Positions 27,250 to 37,110 are shown, counted from the stretch's first letter. The stretch is DNA of 64,000 nt from Tissierella praeacuta DSM 18095 (GCF_900128955.1 NZ_FQTY01000001.1:1-64000); one strand, 5' to 3'. A program made the numbers and translations. The notes: generated from the letters alone by a model not told the origin.

Positions 27250-28392
27250 CTATTCTTTTATATGAAGTTTAGATATAATGACAACCGCTAAGGCTGACGA
27301 AAAACTAGCTATTCCTATGATAAACTTAAAACCTCCAAAATTATAAATGACAGGGGCAACTAAGCTATAAAATGTTATTGTTATAGCATTCATAGTATAG
27401 AATAAACTCATAAAAGTTCCTCTTTTTTCAGGGAAAATTTCTGAACATAATGCTTGGTAAGAAGTCCAACCGCCATCTAATCCAAAGGAAAATATGGTTG
27501 TAAATCCTAGTACAAAAAACAAAGAATGAAAATAAGGGATTGGAGCTATGGCCAATACCATGATAGCAAACAATATTTTAGATATTTTAAATTTCCCAAG
27601 TTTATCTGAAGAAATTGCAGAAAAAAGGATTCCAGATATTGTACCAATGGCAATAATGGTATAGGAAATTCCAATATTTACTTGGGAAACGTTGAAATTA
27701 TTTGATAAATATATACTCAGATAATTTAATATTAAAGATGGTGCAGTAAGTAATAAGAATACAGTAACTAATACTTTTTTAGCAGTTGAATTTTTTAAAA
27801 GAGATAAGAATTCATTTTTATCTACACTTACATCAGGTGATTTCTTAGTTTCTGGTAAATAACTTAATAAAATTAATGATAATATTCCTACAACAGCTAA
27901 GGGCATATATATCACCATAAGATTATTATATTTACTTACTAAATAGGTAGCGTAAATAGGACTAACTAGAATAGCAATACCAAAGGCTGTTCTAAGTAAA
28001 CCAGAGGCTTTTCCACGATTCTCATAGGAGATAAACTCAGATATGTATGATAGATTTGTACCACTTATGGAAAAATAAGCGAAGCCAATGAATATCCTAG
28101 CAAAGGCAAAAACATAGGGAGATTTTGCAAAACCACCAACAATAGATCCAAATATAAATAAAATCAGGGATATAGATAGACTTTTTTTCTTACCTTGCTT
28201 ATCAGCAAATACGCCTAGATAAGGAACTAAAAAGCCAATAGCTGAGTATCCTAGATTAAATAATATTACCATACCTTCTTTTATGGAGAAGTGATTAGCA
28301 AGAAAGGGTGCTAAAGGACCGACTATGCCCATTTCCATAGCTATTATCAATTGAATTAAGAATGTAGTTAAAAACATTAATATACTGTTCAT
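27250..28392 (-). CDS. Major facilitator superfamily transporter
   Basis: 380 residues with about 12 helices and the loop 2-3 signature GVFADKQGKKKSLSISL. The second half and RKASGL-like loop (YENRGKASGLLRTAFG) fit drug:H+ or sugar exporter MFS families; no substrate can be inferred. ATG 28392 on the minus strand is preceded by GGAGG; the longer reading to 28455 begins in untranslated DNA. It ends 3 bp from the end of the convergent gene at 27246 with no clear terminator between. Confidence 0.88.
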   Translation of the reverse strand: MNSILMFLTTFLIQLIIAMEMGIVGPLAPFLANHFSIKEGMVILFNLGYSAIGFLVPYLGVFADKQGKKKSLSISLILFIFGSIVGGFAKSPYVFAFARIFIGFAYFSISGTNLSYISEFISYENRGKASGLLRTAFGIAILVSPIYATYLVSKYNNLMVIYMPLAVVGILSLILLSYLPETKKSPDVSVDKNEFLSLLKNSTAKKVLVTVFLLLTAPSLILNYLSIYLSNNFNVSQVNIGISYTIIAIGTISGILFSAISSDKLGKFKISKILFAIMVLAIAPIPYFHSLFFVLGFTTIFSFGLDGGWTSYQALCSEIFPEKRGTFMSLFYTMNAITITFYSLVAPVIYNFGGFKFIIGIASFSSALAVVIISKLHIKE

Positions 28393-28440
28393 TTTACGCC
28401 TCCAATCGTTAATTGTTAATGAGTATATATTATAATACAA

Positions 28441-28469
28441 TTGAAAAAAAAGCAAAGCTATTATATAAT
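28441..28469 (+). promoter_or_regulatory. Sigma-A promoter of the ABC exporter gene
   Basis: TTGAAA (28441-28446), 17-bp spacer, perfect TATAAT (28464-28469), in the region between the divergent MFS and ABC genes. Confidence 0.75.
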
Positions 28470-28516
28470 ATTCGTGACTCGAAATATTTTGTTATATAGT
28501 TAAGGGGAGTGATTTT

Positions 28517-30247
28517 TTGATTAAGAGATTTGCATCATATTATAAACCTTATAAAAAATTATTTTTTACGGATATGTTTTTCGCACTTCTTATATCCATA
28601 TCTGATCTTGTCTTTCCACTTTTTACTAGGAAAATGATAAACGAAATAATACCAGAAGGTAGAATGGATCTTTTAGTAAGATGGACTATTGTAATGATTT
28701 TTTTATTTATTCTTAGATATGCAAGTAATTATTTTGTATTATATTGGGGTCATATATTAGGTGTGAAAATTGAGCATGATATGAGAAGAGATATATTTTC
28801 TCATTTACAATCTTTACCTTTTAGCTATTATGACAATACTAAGACAGGCCATATAATGTCTAGAATAGTAAATGATTTGAGAGATATAACAGAACTTGCT
28901 CATCATGGACCAGAGGATTTGTTTATATCTTTAGTAATGTTATTAGGTTCTTTTGTAGTATTAATTAGAATTGAATGGAGGCTTACTTTAATTCTATTTA
29001 CATTTATTCCTATTGCAATATGGTTTATTATGTCAAAAAGAAATAGGATGTCAAATTCCTTTAGGGAAGTAAGGAAAAAAATTGCAAATGTAAATTCACA
29101 ACTTGAAAATAGTATTTCAGGAATTAGAGTAGCAAAATCATTTACTAATGAAGAGTATGAAATCGAAAAATTTAATGAGGGAAATCTTAAATTTAGCAAT
29201 GCTAGGAAAGGCTCATACAAAGTTATGGCTGAATTTTTAGCAGGAATTGGAGTTATGTCAAGTATACTTAATTTATTGGTAATAAGTCTTGGAGGTTATT
29301 TTGTATATAGAGGCATAATTAACTTTGGTGATTTGTTTTCCTTCACTCTTTATGTTAACTTTTTTATGCAGCCAATCAGAAGGTTATCTGAATTTTCTCA
29401 ACAACTTCAAGATGGTATGACGGGATTTGAAAGATTCGTTGAGATTATGAATATAGAATCTGATATTATAGATAAAGAAAATGCAGTAGAATTAGATGAA
29501 GTAAAGGGAAATATTAAATTTAATAATGTATCTTTTAGCTACAATAATGGTAAGAACACAGTGCTTTCTAATTTGAATCTTTCTATTGAAGCAGGAAAGA
29601 CTGTAGCTTTAGTTGGACCTTCAGGTGCAGGAAAGACTACACTATGTCATCTTATTCCACGCTTCTATGAAATAGAAGAAGGAGAAATTTTAATAGATAA
29701 TATAGATATTAGAGATATTAAAATTAAAAGCTTGAGAAAGAAAATAGGATTAGTTCAACAAGAGGTGTTTTTATTTACTGGTACAATTAGGGATAATATA
29801 ATATATGGAAATCCAGAGGCAAATGATGATGAAATAATTGAGGCAGCTAAAAAAGCAAGAATACATGATTTCATATTATCTTTACCAGATGGATATAATA
29901 CTTATATAGGTGAGAAAGGAGTAAAATTATCTGGAGGACAAAAGCAGAGAATTTCAATTGCTAGATTGTTTCTAAAAAATCCTCCAATTTTAATACTAGA
30001 TGAAGCTACTTCAGCACTTGATAATGAAACTGAAATAATGATACAAAAATCTTTGGAAGATTTATCTAAGGGAAGAACCACATTAGTAATAGCCCATAGA
30101 TTATCAACAATAAAGAATGCTGATGAAATTCTAGTATTAACTTCTGATGGAATTGCAGAAAGTGGAAATCATGAAGAATTATTAAAAGAAGATAATTTAT
30201 ATGCTAAGCTATATAAATCTCAATTTAAGGATTTATTGGAAGAATAG
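28517..30247 (+). CDS. ABC exporter, fused permease-ATPase half transporter
   Basis: 576 residues: six-helix permease (about 1-310) then an ATPase domain with Walker A VGPSGAGKTTL, Q-loop VQQEVFLFTGTI, signature LSGGQKQR, Walker B ILILDEATSALD and switch His in IAHRLSTI. It resembles MsbA/LmrA/YknV-type multidrug or lipid exporters and may homodimerise, because no second half-transporter gene is adjacent. TTG 28517 behind GGGAGTGA. Confidence 0.93.
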   Translation: MIKRFASYYKPYKKLFFTDMFFALLISISDLVFPLFTRKMINEIIPEGRMDLLVRWTIVMIFLFILRYASNYFVLYWGHILGVKIEHDMRRDIFSHLQSLPFSYYDNTKTGHIMSRIVNDLRDITELAHHGPEDLFISLVMLLGSFVVLIRIEWRLTLILFTFIPIAIWFIMSKRNRMSNSFREVRKKIANVNSQLENSISGIRVAKSFTNEEYEIEKFNEGNLKFSNARKGSYKVMAEFLAGIGVMSSILNLLVISLGGYFVYRGIINFGDLFSFTLYVNFFMQPIRRLSEFSQQLQDGMTGFERFVEIMNIESDIIDKENAVELDEVKGNIKFNNVSFSYNNGKNTVLSNLNLSIEAGKTVALVGPSGAGKTTLCHLIPRFYEIEEGEILIDNIDIRDIKIKSLRKKIGLVQQEVFLFTGTIRDNIIYGNPEANDDEIIEAAKKARIHDFILSLPDGYNTYIGEKGVKLSGGQKQRISIARLFLKNPPILILDEATSALDNETEIMIQKSLEDLSKGRTTLVIAHRLSTIKNADEILVLTSDGIAESGNHEELLKEDNLYAKLYKSQFKDLLEE

Positions 30248-30306
30248 TATCAAAAGCATCTCCCATATCATATTATATTAAAGGAATATAAAGGGGAGGT
30301 GTTTTT

Positions 30307-30624
30307 ATGTATTATGATTATCCTGAACTATATTACAGAATCTATCCTAAGGTTATATCAGCAGTAAATGAACATTTAGATGAGAATTATTCTATGGAGA
30401 ATATTACTAAAGAGCAAATGGAAAAGATGGTTGATGACATATATATAAAAATGGTACATGAATGTCCAGAAATACATGAAGATCCATATGAAAGAAGGTA
30501 TAGAGGCAGAGTCAGAGGTGAGCAAAGGGTATTTTATGGAAGAAGTAGGATTATTAGAGATTTAATAACAATATTATTGATTTCAGAAATATTTAGAAGA
30601 AATCAAAGTTTTTATCCACTATAA
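30307..30624 (+). CDS. Uncharacterised small protein
   Basis: 105 residues, no signal or membrane segment except a hydrophobic patch near the end (DLITILLISEIF). The first half is acidic and helical; the middle is Arg/Tyr-rich (YERRYRGRVRGEQRVFYGRSR). The YPELYYRIYPKVISAVNEHL start looks like a coat- or spore-associated small protein, but I cannot place it. ATG behind GGGGAGGTG. Confidence 0.55.
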   Translation: MYYDYPELYYRIYPKVISAVNEHLDENYSMENITKEQMEKMVDDIYIKMVHECPEIHEDPYERRYRGRVRGEQRVFYGRSRIIRDLITILLISEIFRRNQSFYPL

Positions 30625-30626
30625 TA

Positions 30627-30652
30627 AATAGGCTGAAAGCAGCCTATTTTAG
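30627..30652 (+). terminator. Terminator-like hairpin
   Basis: AATAGGCTG (30627-30635), loop AAAG, CAGCCTATT (30640-30648), followed by TTAGTTTG. Confidence 0.75.
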
Positions 30653-30728
30653 TTTGAATATTGTTTTTTGGGAAATATATATATAAGAATATAAAATGTA
30701 AAAGCTTTGTAACTATTTATTAATTTAT

Positions 30729-30757
30729 TTGTAACCAATAGAATTAATATTTATAAT
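30729..30757 (+). promoter_or_regulatory. Sigma-A promoter of the deacetylase gene
   Basis: TTGTAA (30729-30734), 17 bp, perfect TATAAT (30752-30757), about 45 bp upstream of the ATG at 30806. Confidence 0.65.
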
Positions 30758-30805
30758 ATGCTAGAATTAAATAGAGCATAGTCAATATATAGAGAGGTGA
30801 CATAA

Positions 30806-31654
30806 ATGAAAAGAAAAAAAATTTTTTTAGCAGCTATTATATTGTTTTTAATTGGTGGTACATCAGCAAGATTCTTTTTTAATTCTACAAATACAGTTGT
30901 GGCTGTAAGCGTAGTAGATACCTTAGATATAATGGGGGAAAAAAACCCTATTAATAGAGCATTATATCAAGAAATCAGACAAATTAAAGAAGAACGATTT
31001 AAAGCTGAAATGGAAGCTAAAAGAATGGAAGAAGAAAAACTTGCAGAAGAAAAAGTTAAAAATGGGAAAATAGCTTATTTAACCTTTGATGATGGACCTT
31101 CTAAACAATCAACACCTGCAATATTAGACATATTATCTGAATATGATATTAAGGCTACTTTTTTTGTTTTAGGAAGAATGGCTAAACTTAATCCAGATAT
31201 GATAAAGAGAATTAATGAAGAAGGTCATTCAATTGGTCATCATTCTTATAGTCATAATTATGGTTATATCTATAAAAATACCAATAATTTTTTAGGAGAA
31301 CTGAAGTTAACAGAAAAGGTGCTTAAAGATACTTTAGGAGAAGATTTTGAAACAAAGTTATTAAGATTTCCAGGTGGTTCTTTTGAAAAGCATAAGCAAA
31401 AGTTTTTAAAGGTGACAGGAGATTTAGGATATAAAAATTATAATTGGAATGCATTAAATGGTGATGCAGAAGGCGTAAATATACCAAAAAATAAATTAGT
31501 AAATAGATTAAAGTCCACAGCTAAAGGAAAGAAAGAAATTATTGTATTAATGCACGATACTGATGCTAAGAAAACAACAGTGGAAGCCTTGCCTGAAATA
31601 ATAGATTATCTTATAAAAGAAGGATATGAATTTAGGGCATTGGATCAATACTAA
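30806..31654 (+). CDS. Polysaccharide deacetylase (PgdA-like), membrane anchored
   Basis: 282 residues: N-terminal membrane anchor (about 5-24), a charged coiled coil (about 55-85, repeated Glu/Lys/Arg), then a NodB domain (about 90-280). Catalytic motifs are intact: LTFDDGPS (base and metal Asp), GHHSYSH (metal His pair), LRFPGGS and LMHDTD. Likely deacetylates peptidoglycan GlcNAc outside the cell, which raises lysozyme resistance. It sits 19 bp ahead of a two-component system and may share its transcript. Confidence 0.92.
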   Translation: MKRKKIFLAAIILFLIGGTSARFFFNSTNTVVAVSVVDTLDIMGEKNPINRALYQEIRQIKEERFKAEMEAKRMEEEKLAEEKVKNGKIAYLTFDDGPSKQSTPAILDILSEYDIKATFFVLGRMAKLNPDMIKRINEEGHSIGHHSYSHNYGYIYKNTNNFLGELKLTEKVLKDTLGEDFETKLLRFPGGSFEKHKQKFLKVTGDLGYKNYNWNALNGDAEGVNIPKNKLVNRLKSTAKGKKEIIVLMHDTDAKKTTVEALPEIIDYLIKEGYEFRALDQY

Positions 31655-31673
31655 GATTGGGATGTGATTTTTA

Positions 31674-32369
31674 GTGGATAAATCAATTCTTGTGGTAGAA
31701 GATGAATCTTCTATAAGGAAGTTTGTAAAAATAAATTTAGAGAGAAATGGTTTTAAGGTACTTGAAGCTGAAAGTGGAGAAGAAGGAATAGCAATAGCAA
31801 GAAAAGAAAAAATAGATATGGTAATTCTGGATATTATGCTACCAGGAATTGATGGATTTCAAGTATGTAAAGTTTTACGAGAAGAATTTCCAAATTTAGG
31901 AATAATAATGTTAACGGCTAAATCTCAAGATGTAGACAAGATAATGGGTTTAGAATATGGAACGGATGATTATATGACTAAACCGTTTAATCCAACGGAG
32001 TTAGTCTTGAGAGTGAAATCTTTAGCAAGGAGGATAGAGTCATCTGATGATATAAGGGAAAGCACTATATTAGTATCTAAACCTTTTGAAATAGATACTT
32101 ATTCTCGTAAATTTTATAAAGAAAATTGTGAAATAGAGCTTACTCCTACGGAATATGCCATAGCAAAACTTTTTCTTCAAAATCCTGGGAGAGCTTTTAA
32201 AAGAGATGAAATTTTAAACCTAGTGTGGGGATATGACTTTGTAGGGGATTCTAAAATTGTAGATGTGAATATTAGAAGACTTAGGGCTAAAATAGAAAAT
32301 GACTCTAGTAACCCTAGTTTTATAGAAACAGTTTGGGGAATTGGATATAGATGGAAAAATGCAGACTAG
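31674..32369 (+). CDS. OmpR/PhoB family response regulator
   Basis: 231 residues: receiver domain with acidic pocket VEDE, phospho-acceptor Asp in MVILDIMLPG, and Lys in MTKPF; winged-helix DNA-binding domain from about 130 (ELTPTEYAIAKLFLQNPG ... VDVNIRRLRAKIE). GTG start 31674. First gene of a regulator-kinase-lipoprotein-membrane protein operon. Confidence 0.95.
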   Translation: MDKSILVVEDESSIRKFVKINLERNGFKVLEAESGEEGIAIARKEKIDMVILDIMLPGIDGFQVCKVLREEFPNLGIIMLTAKSQDVDKIMGLEYGTDDYMTKPFNPTELVLRVKSLARRIESSDDIRESTILVSKPFEIDTYSRKFYKENCEIELTPTEYAIAKLFLQNPGRAFKRDEILNLVWGYDFVGDSKIVDVNIRRLRAKIENDSSNPSFIETVWGIGYRWKNAD

Positions 32370-32414
32370 AAAATTTATTGATTAGATATAGCATAGAGAG
32401 TAGAGGAAATATAA

Positions 32415-33815
32415 ATGAAAAAAAGTATAAAAATTAGATTGGTTAAAAACTTTATGCTAATAATTATTATCACTGTAGTTATTTTAGAGATTGTTCTCAT
32501 AAACGGTGTAAAGGACTATTATTATAAAAATATTGAGGATATACTTACTAATCAAATAGAATTTTCTATAGATTATTACTTAAGATATTTTTCATCTGAT
32601 ACATTAGAAGATACTATTATAGACGATGTAGATGCATTTTGGCAACATACAACGGCACAGGTTCAGATACTTAATTTTGATGGTGAGTTATTAATGGATT
32701 CATTAGGGGTTGCAAATGATAATTCTAATTTGTATCCAGATATAAAAAATGCAGTAAACGGACAAAAAGGTGTTTGGGTAGGAAATGTAAATTATTACAG
32801 TAGTCCAGTAATGTCTGTTTCTATCCCCATAAAGGATAGAGATAAAATTATAGGACTTATTAGATTTATTACTTCTCTTAAAGGAACTAATGATATGATA
32901 AAATCTATTTCCTTTTTATTATTGGGAATGGGGCTTATAGTTATATTTATTTCTGGCATAGTAAGTATTTTTCTTGCAGATTCTATTGTAAGACCTCTTA
33001 AAGAAGTGACACAGATAGCAGAAAAAATGGCTGATGGACAACTTAAGGTGAGAAGTAATATTCAGTTACAAGATGAGATTGGCAAATTATCAGATACGTT
33101 AAATTATATGGCTGAAGAATTAATTAAGAAAGAACAGATAAAAAATGACTTTATATCTTCTATATCTCACGAGCTTCGTACTCCACTTACATCTATAAAA
33201 GGATGGGCAATTACACTAAGATCTGAAGATTTTGGTGGAAATGAAATCGTATTAGATGGACTTGAAATAATTGAAAAAGAAAGTGATAGACTTAGTAATA
33301 TGGTTGAAGATCTTCTAGATTTTTCTAGATTTGTTTCTGGAAGAATAAAGCTAGAAAATGATGAGTTTCAAATAAAAGATACAATTGAGATGATTGGAAA
33401 ACAATTAACTCCTAGAGCTATAAATAATAGAATTGAATTTATTATAAATATAGATCAAAATCTAGGATATATGCTTGGAGATGAAAATAGAATAAAACAA
33501 GTACTTATCAATCTCTTAGATAATGCATTTAAATTTACATCAGAAGACGGTAAAGTCATTTTAAATGCATATAAAGAGGATGATAATCTGGTATTAGAAG
33601 TAAAGGATACAGGAATTGGCATATCTGAAGAGGATTTACCTAAGATAAAGGAGAAGTTTTATAAAGGCAAAAATAGTAAATCCCATAGTGGGATTGGGTT
33701 ATCTATTTGCGATGAAATCGTTAAACTTCATAATGGAATTATGGAAATAACATCAAATATTAATGAGGGAACAAAGGTAACTATAAAGCTGCCACTAAGG
33801 GAGGCTTTTAAATGA
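32415..33815 (+). CDS. Sensor histidine kinase (HAMP, HisKA, HATPase)
   Basis: 466 residues: two membrane helices (about 10-32 and 160-185) flanking an extracytoplasmic sensor domain (about 33-160), HAMP (about 186-238), HisKA with SISHELRTPLTSIKGW, and HATPase_c with N box LLDNAFKFTSEDG, G1 DTGIGIS and G2 GIGLSICDEIV. A WalK/PhoR-type envelope sensor without a PAS domain. Its stop overlaps the lipoprotein start by 4 bp, which points to a functional link with that protein. Confidence 0.95.
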   Translation: MKKSIKIRLVKNFMLIIIITVVILEIVLINGVKDYYYKNIEDILTNQIEFSIDYYLRYFSSDTLEDTIIDDVDAFWQHTTAQVQILNFDGELLMDSLGVANDNSNLYPDIKNAVNGQKGVWVGNVNYYSSPVMSVSIPIKDRDKIIGLIRFITSLKGTNDMIKSISFLLLGMGLIVIFISGIVSIFLADSIVRPLKEVTQIAEKMADGQLKVRSNIQLQDEIGKLSDTLNYMAEELIKKEQIKNDFISSISHELRTPLTSIKGWAITLRSEDFGGNEIVLDGLEIIEKESDRLSNMVEDLLDFSRFVSGRIKLENDEFQIKDTIEMIGKQLTPRAINNRIEFIINIDQNLGYMLGDENRIKQVLINLLDNAFKFTSEDGKVILNAYKEDDNLVLEVKDTGIGISEEDLPKIKEKFYKGKNSKSHSGIGLSICDEIVKLHNGIMEITSNINEGTKVTIKLPLREAFK

Positions 33816-35317
33816 AAAAAGTATATTTGATTATATCTACCATAGCTTTAGTTGTTTTTTTAAGTTCTTGTAGTGTTAATAAATTTGAAATAAAGGACAG
33901 GATAAAGACTCCAAAAAATAATTTGCCACCTATAGAAGGGAAATGGACTATGGATAAGTTTATTGATAGTCCTTATAAAAAAGGAGAAGTAGAGAATTCT
34001 GAAAATTTAATGGGAAAAGAAGCTTTATTTCATAAATCTGCTATAGTAATAGGTGAGAATTATGCTATAGAACCAACCTATAGATTGAAGAATGTAAAGC
34101 TTGCTGATTATTTATTATATAAATATAAAATAGAGCCTAAGGAACTGGGTATTTCAGATGATAATGCTCAAATAATAACCATATATAGTAATGATCAATA
34201 TTTTCATGAATTTATTAAATATAATAATAGTGAAATGATTACGTTTATTGATGATAGATTTTATTTTTTAAAAAAGAGTGTTGACCAAATAAGTAAGGAA
34301 GAAATTGATAGATATATAAATATTGAAGAGAGTATCATGAGAATTTCAAATACTGAGGAAGTTGATACTTTACGATCGGGTATTCTTTTAGGAATAAAAT
34401 CTCATTTTTATGATGAAACTAATCAGCTTGCTAACTGGGAATATAAGACCATTTGGATTAGAGCAAATAATCGTAGTATCGCTTCTATATATGAAATGGA
34501 TAATCTATTAGTGCCAAGAAAAAAAGGATTTTGGTTAGTAAATGTAGAAAGAGAAAATATAGATAACTCTTTAAATGATAAAATTAAAGCAATACAAAAA
34601 GGGGATATTAAAGAAGAATTTCTTGATAATAGAGAAGCCTACTCATTTGGAACTTTTTTGGAATCAAAGGCAAAGACTTTATATCCATCTATACTTAAGA
34701 ATATTTTATACATTGGTAATGATTATATCTCTACGGAATTAATTGATTTATCAAATGGGAAAAGAAACTTAAAAGTTTATCCAATTGATCACTTAGAAGA
34801 TGAAAGACCTATTAAAATTTCAGATATAATTGGTCAAGAGGGATTGAGTGTATTTAAAGAAGGTGCTCAAAATGCAATTAAAACAAATTCAAATATACTA
34901 CTGGATGAGGAAAGTTTTGGATTAGCCCGAAGAAATGGATACTGGATTATGAAGGGTAGAATAAATTATAAAAGTGATGACGAGGAATATTATAAGGATT
35001 ATAATATAAAAACAATCCCTCCTAAAGAATTAGTTAATTACGATAAGTTGACTATACCTTGGAGCATTGTAAAGTCAAAAGTGCCTGAAGCTATAGATGC
35101 TTTTACATCACCTAATGAAGATATAATAATAATCGTGACTAGAAGAAATTTATTATTATATTCAATTAATAACAATGAAATATCTCAAAATGAAATAGGT
35201 AGAATTAAAATGGATAATTCAGAAACTGTTGTTATGGCAGAATGGGCTACTGGTAGATATACCATGTTATGGGAAGAAGAATTTTTGAAAAATGAAACAG
35301 AAGTAATAAAATATTAA
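33812..35317 (+). CDS. Lipoprotein of the two-component operon, uncharacterised
   Basis: 501 residues with a lipoprotein signal peptide (LSSC, Cys20). The mature part is hydrophilic and beta-rich by eye, with no enzyme motif. The 4-bp overlap with the kinase gene suggests translational coupling and that the lipoprotein may modulate sensing. Not recognised as YycH/YycI, which are membrane proteins. ATG sits behind GGGAGG inside the kinase gene. Confidence 0.7.
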   Translation: MKKVYLIISTIALVVFLSSCSVNKFEIKDRIKTPKNNLPPIEGKWTMDKFIDSPYKKGEVENSENLMGKEALFHKSAIVIGENYAIEPTYRLKNVKLADYLLYKYKIEPKELGISDDNAQIITIYSNDQYFHEFIKYNNSEMITFIDDRFYFLKKSVDQISKEEIDRYINIEESIMRISNTEEVDTLRSGILLGIKSHFYDETNQLANWEYKTIWIRANNRSIASIYEMDNLLVPRKKGFWLVNVERENIDNSLNDKIKAIQKGDIKEEFLDNREAYSFGTFLESKAKTLYPSILKNILYIGNDYISTELIDLSNGKRNLKVYPIDHLEDERPIKISDIIGQEGLSVFKEGAQNAIKTNSNILLDEESFGLARRNGYWIMKGRINYKSDDEEYYKDYNIKTIPPKELVNYDKLTIPWSIVKSKVPEAIDAFTSPNEDIIIIVTRRNLLLYSINNNEISQNEIGRIKMDNSETVVMAEWATGRYTMLWEEEFLKNETEVIKY

Positions 35318-35336
35318 GCAAAAATGGGGGATGGGA

Positions 35337-35633
35337 ATGAATGAGTTCATAGTTCATTTGGAATTTGCAAAAATATTAGGGATATTTATATTTAGTACCA
35401 TAATGATTACTTCTGTAATGTATTTTATTTTCAAAAAAAATAGATTTATAAAATATATTCCGGGATTTATTTTAATGATTATTGGAGTATATAATTTATT
35501 TTATATAGGCAATGATAGTTCTAATTTAGATAGAGTTAATAGATTGCTAATTATTATGGTTACAATGGTTTCTGGATTTATTGGACTATCTACAGGACTT
35601 ATTATTGGAATATTTAAAAAGGGTAAGGAATAA
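35337..35633 (+). CDS. Small membrane protein of the two-component operon
   Basis: 98 residues with three hydrophobic segments (about 10-28, 38-56, 68-92). Start ATG 35337 is preferred, as GGGGG lies 6 bp ahead; the ATG at 35331 directly abuts it. It follows the lipoprotein by 19 bp. Family not recognised; position suggests a role with the sensor system. Confidence 0.6.
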   Translation: MNEFIVHLEFAKILGIFIFSTIMITSVMYFIFKKNRFIKYIPGFILMIIGVYNLFYIGNDSSNLDRVNRLLIIMVTMVSGFIGLSTGLIIGIFKKGKE

Positions 35634-35634
35634 T

Positions 35635-36198
35635 TTAAATGTCCCAAAGAATTTTATTAGATGTGGCTATTCCTATGGCACCAGCATCTAAACTAGAGTT
35701 TAAATCATATTTATCCGTAATTAAGCCACTGGCAATTACGGATATTTTTGTTTCGTCAATAATATTTTTTATTATTTTAGGCATTATGCCAGGGAGTAAT
35801 TCAATAGCATTGGGACGTACTTGTTTTATAGAAGATATGCCATTGTTAAGAGAATATGAATTAGAAATAAATAATCTTTGTATAGTGAATACACCCATAT
35901 CTTTACTTAATTTTACTAAATGGCTTTTTTCTGTTATTATTCCATCTGGAGAAATATTCTTAATTATATATTCTAAGCCCAAAGTATCCTTGGAAAAACC
36001 ATCAATAGAATCAATATATATATATATGCCTTTATTTTTTAACCTTATTTTATTTGTTATTTCTTTTAAATAGAATATATTTCCTGTAGTAAGAAATATA
36101 ATTTCACAAGGAGACTTTAAGGCATCATCTAATCTATTTAAGTCTTGAACAGTTGCAATTATAGGATTTCGTAGGATTCTATCAAAAAAGTGAACCAT
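35635..36198 (-). CDS. glpP: Glycerol-3-phosphate responsive antiterminator
   Basis: 187 residues, a complete GlpP-family TIM barrel. GlpP binds glycerol-3-phosphate and then acts at leader-mRNA terminators of glp genes. Typical pieces: LRNPIIATVQD near the start, PCEIIFLTTGNI, IYIYIDSIDGFSKD, ITEKSHLVKLSKD, LPGIMPKII and ASGLI. No glpF, glpK or glpD lies in the window. It is last in the minus-strand run pspC-recX-GIY-YIG-glpP, with GAGGTGAG before its ATG. Confidence 0.9.
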   Translation of the reverse strand: MVHFFDRILRNPIIATVQDLNRLDDALKSPCEIIFLTTGNIFYLKEITNKIRLKNKGIYIYIDSIDGFSKDTLGLEYIIKNISPDGIITEKSHLVKLSKDMGVFTIQRLFISNSYSLNNGISSIKQVRPNAIELLPGIMPKIIKNIIDETKISVIASGLITDKYDLNSSLDAGAIGIATSNKILWDI

Positions 36199-36225
36199 TA
36201 TCTCACCTCTAGAACTTTCTATTAT

Positions 36226-36471
36226 TTAATCATGAACTTTTATAAGTTTTAGTTTTTGTTTCCTAGAGAATTGCTTTATTGCATACTCTCTTTTTTGTGC
36301 ATCTATTTTATTATTAAACTTTTCAAAATATACTAGCTGTACTGGCAATCTAGAACGAGTATATTTTGAAGCTTTACCTGAATTATGCATAGATATTCTT
36401 TTATTTAAATTTATAGTCCAACCTGTATAAAGAGTATTGTCATTACACTGTAAAATATATACATAACACAA
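36226..36471 (-). CDS. GIY-YIG nuclease domain protein (UPF0213/YhbQ type)
   Basis: 81-residue single GIY-YIG domain: CYVYILQCNDNTLYTGWT holds the two Tyr motifs, the Arg in the next helix (LNKRISMHNSGKASKYTRSRLP) and Glu in YEKF-like YFEKF positions are present. Stand-alone proteins of this type probably act in DNA processing; substrate unknown. TTG start at 36471 behind AGGTGAT. Only 10 bp after recX. Confidence 0.9.
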   Translation of the reverse strand: MCYVYILQCNDNTLYTGWTINLNKRISMHNSGKASKYTRSRLPVQLVYFEKFNNKIDAQKREYAIKQFSRKQKLKLIKVHD

Positions 36472-36481
36472 ACTTAATCAC

Positions 36482-37099
36482 CTAATCTTTCAAAATATCC
36501 TTAACTACTTTAGAGATAATATCATAGGAATATCCTTTTCTTTGCAGAAAACCAGAAAGTTTTCTATATATACTATTGTAATCATCATTTTTATAAGATT
36601 TTAGTTTTTTTAATGCTATTTCCATTGCTATTTCATATTGTTCCTCATAGTCAACAATAAGAAGCTCATCTATTATATCCTTAGATATTCCTTTTAGTAT
36701 CAATTCATATCTTATTCTTTTTGGACCAAGTTTATTTAGATTTGTCTTATCTTTAATAAAAGATTGGGCAAAATCCTTATCATCTAAATACCTATTTTCT
36801 CTACAGTAATTCATAGCATATTCTATATGTGAATCTTCAAAACCTTTACGTTTGAGAGCAGTATATATCTCATTTTCTGATCTTTGCCTATAGGATAGTA
36901 AATTTAATGCATGATTTAAAACTTTGTTTCGTTCCTCAGCCTCTAAGACTTCTTTAATAAATGCATCATTTACTTCCATGCCAATTTCTAACTTATATTT
37001 ATATCTTAATTCTTCGTCAATTCCTATGGAGAATATATTATCCACATAAATATTAACTCTGTTTTTATTTCTTTGTGGTTCAATGCTGGTAATTTTCAT
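36482..37099 (-). CDS. recX: RecX regulatory protein
   Basis: 205-residue RecX, which caps RecA filaments and limits recombination. Repeated three-helix modules are visible: ALNLLSYRQRSENEIYTALKRKGF, then YLDDKDFAQSFIKDKTNLNKLGPKRIRYELILKG, and the final FLQRKGYSYDIISKVV. The N-terminal extension before the repeats is typical for Firmicutes. ATG behind AAGGAG. recA is not in the window. Confidence 0.92.
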   Translation of the reverse strand: MKITSIEPQRNKNRVNIYVDNIFSIGIDEELRYKYKLEIGMEVNDAFIKEVLEAEERNKVLNHALNLLSYRQRSENEIYTALKRKGFEDSHIEYAMNYCRENRYLDDKDFAQSFIKDKTNLNKLGPKRIRYELILKGISKDIIDELLIVDYEEQYEIAMEIALKKLKSYKNDDYNSIYRKLSGFLQRKGYSYDIISKVVKDILKD

Positions 37100-37110
37100 A
37101 ATAACTCCTT

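Noticed and set aside
35639-36073. 144-codon plus-strand ORF opposite glpP
   Set aside because: It is antisense to a full GlpP family gene with a proper ribosome site, and its own start has no good site.
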